Shown in pieces: positions 21,155 to 32,554 of a DNA stretch of 64,000 nt. Position 1 is the stretch's first letter; each line of letters starts with the position of its first letter. The stretch comes from Paramarasmius palmivorus (lineage: Eukaryota; Basidiomycota; Agaricomycetes; Agaricales; Marasmiaceae), in NCBI GenBank assembly GCA_037176845.1, contig JAYKXP010000093.1, positions 1 through 64,000 on the forward strand. The letters are read 5' to 3'. Below the pieces are notes generated by a model, which saw only the letters and a program-made list of their open reading frames with translations, ran no database searches and was not told the DNA's origin. The translations under genes and the position numbers were made by a program.

Positions 21155-22330
21155 TCTCGCAGGTGGGTCACTATCGTCAAGGCGAACATAAAGCGCGCCC
21201 TTTTTGAGACTTTCATGAGATCGTGGCTCATTGATCATCAGCCATTCAGCCGAGTACAACATACAGTCCGGATCCTGATACAGTCAAAGAACATTCAACT
21301 CGGCCGCAGAGCGGAACAAGATATGGACAGTGATCATCGCATGATCCTGATACAACAAGAGACGAATGATGGTGCACGACGGTAATGAAGACCGTCGCAA
21401 ATGAGCCAGATGAGGCGTCAGATTCGCGCCGAGGGCAAGGCATACGGCGACCAAGTATATGCCCGTGCAGCCCACAGGATATGAAAGACTTCAACGGCAG
21501 GAAATAAATATTGACATGAATGCTTGCAAATAGTGAGCGTGTGATCCATGGATGTATAACCACAAGACACATACCTCTACGACTGCCTGGACACGGTCAA
21601 TCTTCGGTATCGTTTTTCATCAATCCGCTATGAATGATTCCGCGGAACCCAACAGGACCCAGAAGCACCTGTTATCTAAGCTTCTCTATCTTCAAATTTC
21701 CAATTTTCGACTCTCCAATTGTATGTAGGGAACGCCAACGGGAGTGGGAAGCTGGGAAGGGCAACAGGTTGGTGGATGCTGGGACGAGTGGGGAAGTCTT
21801 CTCAAAGGAAGGTTAAGAGGCAGGTGGCGGTGGAATAATGTTAACCAATATTTTCGATTTGTGTTCGCACAGTAGGGCCATGCAAAAGTCTCTGGGTGGA
21901 ACAACGATAACCGGCAATGACGGGAGGCGGTGGGAGGCGGGGTTAGAGTAGCTCTTCTGGGATGGCAGGAGGTAGTGGGACTCTGAGGAGGGGTTGGAGT
22001 AGCTCTGCGGGGGCGGCTATATGTGGTTAAGTTGCTTTAAGCAGCCTGCTTGAAACTGAACAGAGAGGAGGACTGCACCTGTTACCGTTCCCGAAATCGA
22101 CCGATGCCCCTCTGATAAGCCTCTTCTCTATCTCAAGTCCCGACCTTTCAAGTTTAATTGAGGGAAGGTGGTAAAGCTCTAGCTGTAGTACGTTTGGTTG
22201 GAGAAGGTTTCGATTAGGACAGCAACGTACGAAAGATGGAATTGACGTACAAAGCAAATTCATCTGACCTCCGACCGCTTTATAGTAGCACGGTTGAGAC
22301 ATAGGCTTCAGGCTGTCTAAGTTTGTGATT
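21155..22330. repeat. Duplicated upstream block, copy 2
   Basis: Second copy of the 9.9-11.5 kb block, in the same position upstream of a class A gene and next to a class B gene. Only one of the two internal subunits present in copy 1 is well preserved (about 21480-22010). No intact coding exon is seen. Confidence 0.55.
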
Positions 22331-22660
22331 CAGGAGCGATTCGAGAAGTAGAGCGTGACGATCGGGTCTTTCTCCGGATAGAAGAAAAGCTTGGTATCAT
22401 GGACGGGAGAGTGATTCGCGTGACCGCTGTGACTGTGACCAAATTTTTGGTTGACATTGTTTAGGTTAGGGTTCCAAAGCGCTCGTTCTCAAACGCCCAT
22501 GATCGATATCGAGATCACGATTGTCGCCCAAGCAACGCTACACATGAGGTTCCACGAAAATTCTTCGGAAATCCGATAGTCCTATTCAAACTAAACTCGT
22601 TCTGGACAAACTGGGTAGGGTATACTCTTCGCTACAAACATCTGGTTCCCCAATTTGGCG

Positions 22661-24212
22661 CTAGTACATCATCTCTTGCGGCCTCTCGTCCGACTGCTCC
22701 AACGCCCAATACCCACTCTTCAGCGCGTTCAGCCTCTCAATCTTCTCTCTAATATCTTCAATCTGCCTCTCCTCCCCTTGTGATTCATGAAACTTTGACA
22801 GATTGTGCAGCACAATCAACTGTGCCTGCAACTGTTGGATACGCTCCTCAATCTCCATCTGTCTATCCGTCCAAGAAAATTGGCGGGGCTTTTCGGTTAC
22901 TTCTGTCCCCGTGACCGTAATGGCCTCGGTATCGATAGGTGAGCTTGCTCGGGAAGTGTACAACGTCGTGAGGTCTCCTGTGAACGGTTTCGGGGTGGCA
23001 TAGGCTGGATTGAACCCGGCGACAAATGGGTATTCGAACTTCGAACCGTCAGACTGCCTGACCATGTCATTCTGGCTGAATGGCTCTGGTATGCTGTTCT
23101 GCTTGGAGCGACGCCGACGAAGGTAGATCAAGAGCAGTATCACGATCACGAGAAATCCGAGCCCTCCAATGACACCCCCGATGATACCACCCGTGTTATT
23201 CCCTTTGCTTTTGACATCAGTCTCCCCAGGAGGGACGCTAGTGGATACAGAGAGGCTGTCGGAGCTTGTTGAACTACTACTATTACGCGAAGAACTGCAT
23301 CAAGGGGTCAGGACGTGCGAGTGCTGAACTGAAATTAGCCACACCTTGAGGTTGAACTCCGGAAGCTGCCACTCAAAGAGCTTGTCGCAAAATCGTTCGG
23401 GGAGTTGGTGGTAGTGAACGTTCGGCTTAAATCAATCGTGCTTATCTCGGTATCGCTATGCTCACTATTGATCGTTTTCGTAGTCGTGGATGTCGTAGTC
23501 GTAGGTGGGCTTCCGTTTGTGTGTGTAGAAGTTGCGTGCGGCGAATCATCATGCGCTGGATCTGATACATGCGGTGATGAAGTGCTGTAGAGAGCAGGAT
23601 TCGCGTTTGGTGTTCAAGTATATCATAGTAGCAATACTTCTTACCTCCCAGGCGGTGTGTTATTATCTGGTACTGTTATTTCAATGGTATTTTGCGAACG
23701 GCCAACGTCATTAGGTCTGGGTGTTCAATAAGATAATCACATAACTTAGAAGACGATGGAGCACTTACAGGAAACCCTGGAAACCCTGGAAACCCTGGAA
23801 ACCCTGCGAATCCTGCAATGCAACTACCCCATACTTTCTAACAATAATGGTTAAGCTCCACGGTTTTTCAAAAGAATGAAGCGTACTCACCCTGCGGTCA
23901 CATTGTTGAATGTGACTGTGGATGGGGATTGGGAGAAATGCGTATAATCTACGTAAACCTGCGGGCCTTGTCCATCCATTTTCAATGCAAATGATGTTTG
24001 TTTCTTCGTCTCCTCGTCACTTTCTGTTTCCCAAGTAACTGTAAGCTTGACCTTCCCCCCTGGAGGTAACGACTGGGACTGGGGTTCAACCCGGGTAATT
24101 TTGAGACCCTTGACAGCCAATGCCAGCGCGACTGTCGAGCATCTTGAACATATTGAATAGCAAGACACATATTAGATGCAACAACGACCTACATCCATAA
24201 TCTAAGTTCCAT
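22661..24212 (-). CDS. Class B single-pass membrane protein with coiled-coil tail
   Basis: ATG at 24212 in a 20-nt exon (24193-24212). A 50-nt GTAGGT intron precedes exon 2 (23891-24142). The N-terminus MELRLWICSTVALALAVKG leads to the beta domain ITRVEPQSQSLPPGG, LTVTWETESD, SQSPSTVTFNNVTAG. Exon 3 near 23645-23700 encodes QNTIEITVPDNNTPPGR. The stalk (23290-23610) is Thr/Ser-rich. The helix (GGLGFLVIVILLLIYL) and RRRRSK come next, then NDMVRQ, TLYTSRASSPIDTE and SWTDRQMEIEERIQQLQAQ. The tail continues IEDIREKIERLNALKSGYW and ends SDERPQEMMY. The heptad-like tail suggests dimerisation. Intact by eye. It shares promoter, signal peptide and ectodomain type with the genes at 14.3 and 24.6 kb. 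Confidence 0.8.
23770..23806 (+). repeat. Four tandem copies of a 9-bp unit
   Basis: GGAAACCCT repeated four times, inside the intron between exons 2 and 3 of the 22.7-kb gene. Absent from the paralogues at 15.3 and 25.8 kb, so probably a recent slippage expansion. Confidence 0.85.
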
Positions 24213-24420
24213 AGTAGCGGAGAAGAGAAGCAAGTGTCGAGCTGTAACGAAGGGAGCGAAAAGGAGTCGTGACACAATGCTAGTTCTTTAAGCTATACTG
24301 TGTGAGAGCCTTGGATGATCATCATAGGATACATTCCCGGTCATGATTAGAATCAATTCATATACCCTGATGGTTCAATGAGAGTCGTCTTCGCATCTTT
24401 ATAACGTATGATGGACGCGG
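24213..24420 (-). promoter_or_regulatory. Conserved promoter block of the 22.7-kb gene
   Basis: Nearly identical to 26177-26390 and, up to its breakpoint, to 15683-15831. On the minus strand a GTTATAAAGATG box lies at about 24395-24406, and GGGTATATGAATTGATTC nearer the gene at about 24350. Conservation far above that of surrounding non-coding DNA suggests recent duplication, possibly with shared regulation. Confidence 0.5.
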
Positions 24421-24640
24421 AAGCTTTGATCTCTAGATGAAAAGATGAATTTCAATGCACCGATGCATGGAAATGCCCGTGTATGTATCTCTACACAATG
24501 ATGATCCAATTTCAGGGTTGATCAAGACACGAAGCGAATTACGGATGCGAACTAGAGCCTGACCCAAACTGAACTCGTTCTGGACAAACTGGGTAGGGTA
24601 TACTCTTAGCTACAAATATCCTGGGTTCCCCAATTTGGCG

Positions 24641-26176
24641 CTAGTACACCATCTCTCGCGGCCTCTCATCTGATTGCTCCAATGCCCAATACCCACTCTT
24701 TAGCACGTTCAGCCTCTCAATCTTCTCTCTAATATCTTCAATCTGCCTCTCTTCCCCTTGTGATTTATGAAACTTTGACTGGTTGTGCAGCGCAATCAAC
24801 TGTGCCTGCAATTGTTGAACACGCTCCTCAATCTCCATCTGTCTATCCGTCCAAGCAAATCGACGAGGCTTCTCGGTCACTCCGGTTCCAGTGTCTGTGA
24901 GAGCTTCGGTATCAACAGGTGAGCTTGCTCTGGAAGTATATAACGTCGTGAAGTCTTCTGTGAACGGTTTTGGGGCGGTATAGGCTGGATTGAACTCGGG
25001 GGCAAATGGGTATTCGAATTTCGATCCTTGTCCGACCATCTTTTCCTTGTTGAATGGTTCTGTTGTCACAATTCGCTTGGAGCGCCGTCGATGAAGACAT
25101 AGCAGGAGTAGTATTATAATAACGAGAAATTCGAGCCCTCCGATGACACCTCCGATGATACTGCCCTCATCAACTCCTTTATTGTTGCTATCAGAGTCAC
25201 CAGGGTGCACGCCAGAGGCTTCCGGTGCTCTATTAGGACTAGGTAAACCGTTGCCACTAAGCTGAGTGCTGCATCGATGGATCAGAAAGTTCTAGTGAGG
25301 AACTGAGATTGACCATACCTTTGGCTTGAACCTCGCGAATTCTGAGCCCAAGAGCTTGTCGTATAACTGCTTGTGAAACTTATGGCGGGAGAGAACGTCC
25401 TACTACCAGTTGCGCCTGTGTCAGTATCGGTCTGCTCAATATTGACTGTTTCTGCCGTCGCGAGTGAGGTCGTCGGCGTTGGCGTGGATGTACCAGCTAT
25501 GGATGGCGTTCCATCATTTGGGGATATAGATGTTGTCTGCTGTGGAACCTGCTGATTTGTGTTAGGCGGCGCTTGAATACTGGACCGAATAGGATTAGCG
25601 TGCAGAGTTCAGGTAGACTGCAGTGCCGATGCTTCGTACCTCCCTGGCTGTGCGGCATGATCTGGGGCTTTTATTTCAAGGGTATCCTTCCAACGGCCAA
25701 TGATGCTGAGTGTCCAATAAGATAATCATACATTTGGAGGACGATAAAGCGTTCACTTGAGATTTTCCACTGCCCATAACACATACTGTCTAACAATAAT
25801 GGCTGAGCTCCACGGGTCTTCAGAAAAATGAATTATACACACCCTGCGACCACCTTGTTGAATGTGACTTGGGATGGGGACTGGGTTGTAGGGGCAAGCA
25901 GTGGGTTTCCTAATGCGTCTCCTGCGAAGGGATTCTCCTCGCTGTCCAGATGCAATACAAACAAGACGTTCTTCTCGTCACCACTCTCTTTTTCCCAAGT
26001 AATGCTGAGGTCGACTTTCCCCCCTGGTTGTAGCGTCGGAGACTTGGGATCAACGTCGGTAAATTTGAACCCCTTGACAGCCGATGGGAGTGCGACTAGT
26101 GAACATCTTGAATATATTGAGTAGCAAAACACATATTACATGCAATGACGACCTACATCCATAATCTAAGTTTCAT
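24641..26176 (-). CDS. Class B single-pass membrane protein with coiled-coil tail
   Basis: ATG at 26176 in a 20-nt exon (26157-26176). A 50-nt intron precedes exon 2 (25843-26106, donor GTGTGT). The N-terminus MKLRLWICSLVALPSAVKG leads to the beta domain FTDVDPKSPTLQPGG, LSITWEKESGDEKN, TQSPSQVTFNKVVAG. Exon 3 near 25640-25690 encodes KDTLEIKAPDHAAQPGR. A Thr/Ser stalk lies at 25370-25590. The helix (IIGGVIGGLEFLVIIILLLL), CLHRRRSKR, NKEKMVGQ and TLYTSRASSPVDTE follow, then the tail WTDRQMEIEERVQQLQAQ and IEDIREKIERLNVLKSGYW, ending SDERPREMVY. This is the closest paralogue of the adjacent 22.7-kb gene, in direct tandem. No lesion seen. Confidence 0.8.
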
Positions 26177-26390
26177 AGCGGCGGGGAACAAAAGCAAGTG
26201 TTGAGCTGTCAAGAAGGGAGTGAAACGGAGTTGTGAAGCGATGCTAGTGCTTTAAGCTTTACTGTGTGGGAGACTTGGATGATCATCATGGGATACATTC
26301 CCGGTCATGATCAGAATCAATTCATATACCCTGATGGTTCAATGAGAGACGTCTTCTCGTCTTTATAACGTATGATGAACGCGGAAACTT
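26177..26390 (-). promoter_or_regulatory. Conserved promoter block of the 24.6-kb gene
   Basis: Second full copy of the block at 24213-24420, with the same TTTATAACGTATGATG string (+ strand) at about 26362. The near-identity covers the whole interval to the ATG. Confidence 0.5.
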
Positions 26391-26733
26391 TGATCTCTAG
26401 ATGAAAAAGATGAATGTCAATGAAACAATGCATGGATATGCCCGTGTATGTATCTCTACACAATGACGATCCAATTTCAATGTTGATCAAGACGGCGCGA
26501 AGGACAGATGCGAACTAGACTGAGATGAGATGCTATCGCGTACCTATTTTAGGAACAAGTTCGAATCCTTCCATCAACCATAAGAGACTTCTTATTTCCG
26601 TGGAGATCAGTGTATTCAGCATCCGAATAACCAGACGCTTGGTTTCTCATCCATGATGCACCGCCCAAGATCCGGGGCCTGATGATTCAGTTGCATAAGA
26701 TACTAACTGAGGATGGAATTGCACGCTTCGATT

Positions 26734-28148
26734 CTATAACGCATTCTCATACTCTGGCGGCATATCGACCACACCTCTGGCGCTACGCGAAGGCGATAGT
26801 GGAGGTCTCCATCCACTATCCTCGTGTCGTCGAACTCCCATTCCAACTTCAGCTGCTCCTGGTGTAGCGGAAGGCTGAGGTTCCTGATGTTGGCGTTGTG
26901 ATGTTCCTTCGGCTTCGGCCATGTCATTGGAAATAGGACTGGGGCTGGGGTTATTGATGTTGTTGTTACGCTCATCGCGGTTTTTGGGATGGCGATAGTC
27001 GGTGGACTTTATCAGACCGGTAGGATAAGGAATGATGGGTTGGGAAGCATCTCGATTCTGGGAGCTTTTTTCGAGTTTTTTAGCAATTGATCGACGGCGG
27101 TATAGGTAGAATAATGCAATGATTGCACCAATAAGGAGTAAAGGTCCAAGTGATGCCCCGAGTATTTCTGAACGGTTGAAATGAGACTCGGAACTTGTCT
27201 GGTTTGTCACGGTCTCTGTAGGCACAGGAAAAGTAAAAGAGCTATGCCGAAGTCATAAGAGATTCACATTCTTCAATCAAGAGCATACCTCGTATGACTT
27301 GGTACAGGTGGCTCGCTACTGTTGTCGTATAAGAAAGAGGCCTAGCGGAATTGTAGCTCTGAGCTCACCTCTCGCCTTGCATGTTCTCGTTCCCCTGGAT
27401 ACACGAAGTATCCGTACCATTTTCAACGAGAAACGCCTCTTTCACGTCGCGGATTCGCTCCGCATCAAACAAGGCATTTATATAATACCTTCCCTGGGAT
27501 ACGTTCACCTTCGACCAGTGATACGCATTCAACGAGACATCAACAGCATCGTCCATTGATACTAAGACTGCGTTGGTGTTGAAATCGGTGACGGCCAAGC
27601 TGAAGAACAAGTTGTCGTCCTTATCTGAACTTGTCCATCGTATATTGGCTGGCTCGCATGTGGTTAGGATATCAACGAGAAACTTGATCTGTGGAGAAGT
27701 CGTGGTCGTGGATGCTGACGGTGCAGAGAACGTGGCATCCAGTGTGGCTGGAGAGAAAGTAGATGAGTGAGTATTTCGAGAAATCGGAGAGGGGGTGTAC
27801 TAGAAGAACTCGACGGCGAAACAGTCGAATAAATTACCACTGTAGTGGATGAGACCGCAAACGTAGGATCTGCCTGGATGGTAGGGGTTTCCGAATCGTA
27901 TGGATCAACTATCGTGATAATAAACAAATTAGCGAATAAAAATCTTTAAGTATGGTGCACTGGTACTTACAAGGTTCGGTCTCCGTTGGCTTTGTTAGCC
28001 CATTCTTTGTGCCAGGCTCTGGATTGAATCAGTCTCAGGGCTAGATCTAGATTTTGTGGTGCTCACCCGTTACAGCAGAAGTTCCTGTGATCAACTTGGC
28101 CGCGCCGTCTGGAATGATTCTACTGATGGCTGCTAGTAAGAGAGCCAT
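26734..28148 (-). CDS. Class A single-pass membrane protein, PPEY tail, divergent two-cysteine ectodomain
   Basis: ATG at 28148 opens exon 1 (28067-28148; MALLLAAISRIIPDG, a signal peptide). Exon 2 (27971-28018) encodes PGTKNGLTKPTETEP. Exon 3, from about 27910, encodes FDPYDSETPTIQADPTFAVS and a Ser run. All are phase-1 junctions. A later exon (about 27365-27750) holds a different ectodomain, with TTCEPANIRWTSSDKDDN, FFSLAVTDFN and VENGTDTSCIQ. The two Cys would bracket a beta-sandwich. This pattern (TC-P--I-W ... DTSC) is one I associate with other basidiomycete membrane proteins. The last exon encodes a helix (LGASLGPLLLIGAIIALFYL), RRRS, IPYPTG and RRHEDSGWRP, and ends MPPEYENAL. So the tail family is shared while the ectodomain and intron phases differ from its neighbours. 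Confidence 0.75.
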
Positions 28149-29528
28149 TGAGACTTCCAAATGTAGACAGGCTAGACAGCCTGTAGCGAGAAGAAAAGAA
28201 AGTTTTCCAAGGGTGGACGCAACACGCTTCGTACATAAGTCTTGGTACCCTACAAGCCAACGGGAACTGAGATCACTCGCATTTGATCGGGTTTAGCGGC
28301 GAGTTTCGAACAGAATACATAAAGCCCACTTGAAGCCCACAAGGCCTCGCGGCAAGATTGTGAAACAGTGTGAAACCCACATGCCGAAGAAATCACTGAT
28401 CGCCGATAAGTGTAATTCAGCTCCAACTCAATGAGCGTACAATAGTACCGTCTTGCATGGACAGAGGTCCTAGCCTTAACTCGGGAGCATAGGAGGAAAC
28501 ACAGGTGAGCTTTGACTGAAATTTCAGACTCACACTATCGAGAGCTGGCACATTGTGGAGCTCCAAGTCCAATATTGATGCGTTCAATGCAGTCCCTAGT
28601 TTTATGTTATATAGGGACAACCAGGCATGAAGTTCGGTTCATCTTTCAGTAATAATATGCGCCAGATTGTTTGTTTGCGTTGTTCTACCTTTGCCACAAA
28701 CAAAACACACCCAAAAGGATTATCAGGTCTTATTCTCATTCAGGACCCCACTACAACAAAGCCTCGAAACCAACAGGAGTTTCAGCTCTTACGACAGCTC
28801 GAATCAAATGTCAGTGCGGAATGATCCGACTCAGAACTCAGTTACTCCTACACTGCTACCAAGACATAGGATGCAAACCTGCTCCCTGATTCCAGTACCA
28901 ACGTTTACTATCCTCTCACCGTGTTACAAGTACGCTATGTGAATCGAGGAGTCAGAATTATCGTGATGGGGATCATTTGCGATCCGGTTGAGAAGCCATG
29001 TCACGGAGATTAGCGAGATTATTCAAGATGCTCGTTGGAGAATCCGAATGTCAGTAGCTCGTGTTGGTTGATGTTTCTTCATATAAACAGATGGCATAAG
29101 ACGGTCTCGGTCAGTGGGAGTAGCATGGAGTGTAGTTGTCATGTACGTGAGCAGAGGCATGATATCATCATCACTGATCTCCATCGTTCTGTTGCACACC
29201 TACGATCATCTATCCCGACTGGCAACCAACCGGTACGCCAACACTTTTCATTTCGCTTCGAGCGTACTCATTAGGAGTTGAGGTTTCACCTAAGGTTCAC
29301 AGATACTCCACGATCATTCATTTTACGCTACTTTTCGGGTGCAATGCGATCTGCAATGCGCAATGTAGAGTTCAAGGATACGATTGAAATGCACATTCTT
29401 GAAGGCGATACAATAGGTGGATAATTCAAAACCCTGCAGCTCTCTAGAACTTCACTCTTCACAACCGCCATCTAATTCCCTCCACACTGTAAATACAGCT
29501 TAGTCAACCGCCTCGGGCTCTCCTACTA
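28149..29528. other. Divergent intergenic region
   Basis: Lies between a leftward and a rightward gene, so it should contain both promoters. Short open frames at 28417-28620 (-) and 28627-28942 (+) have no family motif. No repeat or RNA gene recognised. Confidence 0.45.
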
Positions 29529-30847
29529 ATGGCTCCATTCCCATTGAAGATGTTCGTTTTCCCTAGCGTCTTGCATTACACGGGCCACTGATGAATTATT
29601 ACAAGATAGTTCAGCCGCAATTGCTTTGTTGTCATATGTCCAAGTGCAAGCCCACCAATTATGGATTGACAATGTCAATCCTGTGCCGGTCACCCTGAAC
29701 AGTAGTGGCTCAATCATACTTGATATCGCTTGGCACGCCGAGAAGAAGGACATCGACTGTCTTTATTTCAAACTGAAGTCGTCAAAGGAGGAAGATAAGA
29801 GGACCGCAGAAGCAACTCTTCAGGGAGATGACATCCCGTCCACAGCCGCCGTGACATTCACACTGGTGAATCCAGGGTAGGTAGCTACGTACTCCCCAGA
29901 CCAGAGGTTAACCTTTCACCAGCGATTACATTCTCCACGCTAAGGATGACGAGTAAACGTTGAGCATAATCTCCCATTCATCTGTGCTCATTATCAAAAT
30001 CAGGGACAATCTAAGCACCACTTATGGCACTCAAATTATGGTACAGACAACTTCTGCAACGTCTACATCGTATGGTTTTCGTGTGCCTGTGTCCTCACAT
30101 GCTTATAGCCTTTCAGTTCTTCAGGAAGATCGGAGATAACTTCAAGTGTTGAACGTGTCACAAGTGATACCGGAAGAGGCTCTCTTCCAACTACCGGCCC
30201 TAATACTCGGTATGAAATTGTTATCCGTGTTGCACATTGCTAAACGAGTCGTCCATAGATCTGACTCCAGTGACAGCTCGCCGTCTCCCGTCGTCCGAGG
30301 TCACGACAATGACAGAAATTCAAATGTACCCATCATCGTCGGAAGTGTAACTGGAGGATTGGGACTGATCCTACTTGTGGTATTGGTTATTCTTTACTTT
30401 CGCAGAAGCCGAAGGCTCTCAAAAGGCAGAAGTATGACTGCAGTATTTGGCAGGGGTAAAATGGTCATCCAGTCGAGCGCACAATCGGAATCCCCTTTAA
30501 CAGTGACTCAGAGTCCTGGCCAGCCAGCTACAATGAGACGTAGAACCCCTTCTCTATGCTCATATGAGTCCGAAACCGAAACCGAAACCCTAGCCGGTAT
30601 CCCATACACTCCGGAAAAGCAGGTACAAGTCTCGCGAACGGATCGGCAGATGGAAATCGAGGAGCGGGTCCAAGAGTTGCAATCACGGCTAATCTCGTTG
30701 CACAATCAGTCACGTCTGGGAGAAAAATTGGTCGATGAAACGCAGATGGAGGAGGTTAGAGAGAGGATTGAAAAAATGAACGCGTTGAAGGACGGAGATT
30801 GGGCGAGGGAGATGTCGGATGAGAGACCGCAAGAGATGATGAGATGA
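29529..30847 (+). CDS. Class B single-pass membrane protein with coiled-coil tail
   Basis: Best model: ATG at 29529 in a 23-nt exon (29529-29551). A 58-nt intron with an unusual GTTCGT donor precedes exon 2 (29610-29876), giving MAPFPLKISAAIALLSYVQV. The beta domain is WIDNVNPVPVTLNSSG, LDIAWHAEKKD, VTFTLVNPG, ending at a GTAGGT donor. The last exon (from about 30240) encodes a short Ser-rich stalk, a helix (GSVTGGLGLILLVVLVILYF), RRSRR, SYESETETETLAGI and VSRTDRQMEIEERVQELQ. The tail continues MEEVRERIEKMNALKDGDW and ends SDERPQEMMR. The weak donor is the least certain part; the 23-nt length matches other members. No internal stop seen in the exons followed. Confidence 0.7.
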
Positions 30848-31021
30848 TGAAAGTAAAGCTAATGTAGTGCTTCTTACGAGACCTCGTGAACAAGTGAATG
30901 ATTATCAACGCCGCCCGAAGCGCCGGAAACCATCCCGGAGATTCTCACGGTGAAAAATTTTGTCATGCCGTCACAACCGCAAAGCGTCTCCGACACTCAA
31001 CTCGCATTCAACATCCTCCAT
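30848..31021. other. Short intergenic gap between convergent reading frames
   Basis: Probable 3' end of the 29.5-kb gene; nothing else seen. Confidence 0.4.
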
Positions 31022-31396
31022 TCAACCTATCTTCCGTACGAGGCCGCTAGTCTGTGGACTAGAGGAATATCCCAGTGATAGAAGATACGATAGGCCAATG
31101 GTTCGCATATTATTTGTAAGTTGCTGAACGACCCTTCTCTCTTTTACAGCCTCGTACTCATTATTTTTCAACGCATCGTCATCATACAGCATCCCAACCA
31201 ATTCGTTGGAGAATCCTCCCGCTAGCTTAGTTGAGACCACCCTCTGGGCTCTCGGTGCGTTGGTTGAATACCCAGTCGTCATTGTATCTTGATGTTCTTC
31301 ATAGCCCTCATACCGACACCCTGGCAGAATTCTGACCATTGTATACTTCGAACGAGTTGAACGATCAACAAACACTTTACTTTTTCCACTATGCAC
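31022..31396 (-). CDS. Unrecognised 124-codon frame, probably a 3' coding fragment
   Basis: The frame is not of the membrane family. It is hydrophilic and protein-like, with HSGKSKVFVDRSTRSKYTMV, GCRYEGYEEHQDT, VSTKLAGGFSNELVG and EYEAVKERRVVQQLTNNM. Continuing upstream on the same strand (31400-31850), similar-looking segments occur in alternating frames with stops between them. This suggests either several small exons or a decayed gene. I do not recognise the function. A homology search is needed to tell whether it is the intact C-terminus of a conserved fungal protein. Confidence 0.35.
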   Translation of the reverse strand: MHSGKSKVFVDRSTRSKYTMVRILPGCRYEGYEEHQDTMTTGYSTNAPRAQRVVSTKLAGGFSNELVGMLYDDDALKNNEYEAVKERRVVQQLTNNMRTIGLSYLLSLGYSSSPQTSGLVRKIG

Positions 31397-32554
31397 GGTC
31401 TCGCTGGGAAATAGCTCCTCTACACATGGATTTGGGTCAACAATGGGTAATAGGTGCGTCCCTTGATCATACCAGTGGTATTATCGGCCAAACTTGATTT
31501 CTTCCTCAGCAGGTCGCACAACCTGGGCAGAACAACTCACAGCATGAATACCCCAGCGCTCCTGCATAATGGTCGGCTCACCCTATTCACCGCTCCCCGA
31601 ATCACCTCCATCAAAGGGGACATCCTGCGACTATTTACAATGCGAAGCCCTCCCGTAATATTCTCCCGTTCCTCATGATGTAGTTCCCCTGAAAAGTTGG
31701 GCGATACCTCACCACTCTGAAGGCACGACCATCGACTGTTCTTCAAGCTCTTCCCCTGTCCAGTTCTTCCCATATCGCGATTTCGGCCATCCCTTACTTC
31801 AGCCCTCTAGCCAGATTCCCCTCAGGAACTACCATTGTCAAGGCTGTTTGGAGAAACAGCTTCTATCATGCTCCTTGTCGTCCATTGAAGCTGTACGCGA
31901 TTGACTTGGCTATAGATACGGATATGGAGGACGCGAATGCGGGTCCAGTAGAAGGATCCCGAGCAGTGTCACGGACTTTGATGGATCGCTGTCGTGCTCT
32001 GACGTGACATGGTAACGGAGACGCTAGCAGAGAAGGTTATGAATGGGAAGATGGTGGTGTCTGCATCGCAAGGGAAATCAGTGGTTCACGTTAGGCAGTG
32101 GCGTGCTCAGTTCAGGTGCAAGGTGATGAGGACATTCAGATCGTACGTTAGATGCCCATACACCGCCGGCTATAGTTTCCTGACTTGATCCTCATAGACA
32201 CGCCAACTCTGTTGTTCCCTGTCTCGAAGTCAAATAATACGCGCATTTCTCTTTCTCCACTGTTGTACTCGTATCAACTCGTTATCCCAAGCGAATCCTA
32301 GCTCAATACTCAAGTCAATTATTATTGCGAGTGATGAAAGGGAACCCATCAAGTCGTGTCCGTCGTCACTGAATCACACTTCCCAAACTCACCGATGCTC
32401 TGCCTGTAGAAAACTGTAGGTAAGGGATATATCTTGTGGGTAATCACTAGCCGGGGGCACATTCTATTACAATCACGATGTGATCCAGCCTATGCACCGT
32501 ACAGGACAAGCACAATGGAAGTTGTATGGAAATGTCGTACCCCAAAAGATGCGG
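31397..32554. other. Region upstream of the unknown fragment; no supported exon
   Basis: Open minus-strand pieces (for example 31537-31773) may be parts of the unknown gene at 31.0-31.4 kb. The remainder to 32554 shows no family motif. It includes the 3' flank of the leftward class A gene at 32.6 kb. Confidence 0.35.

Noticed and set aside
23770..23806. CRISPR-like array
   Set aside because: The units are directly adjacent 9-mers without spacers, inside a eukaryotic intron.
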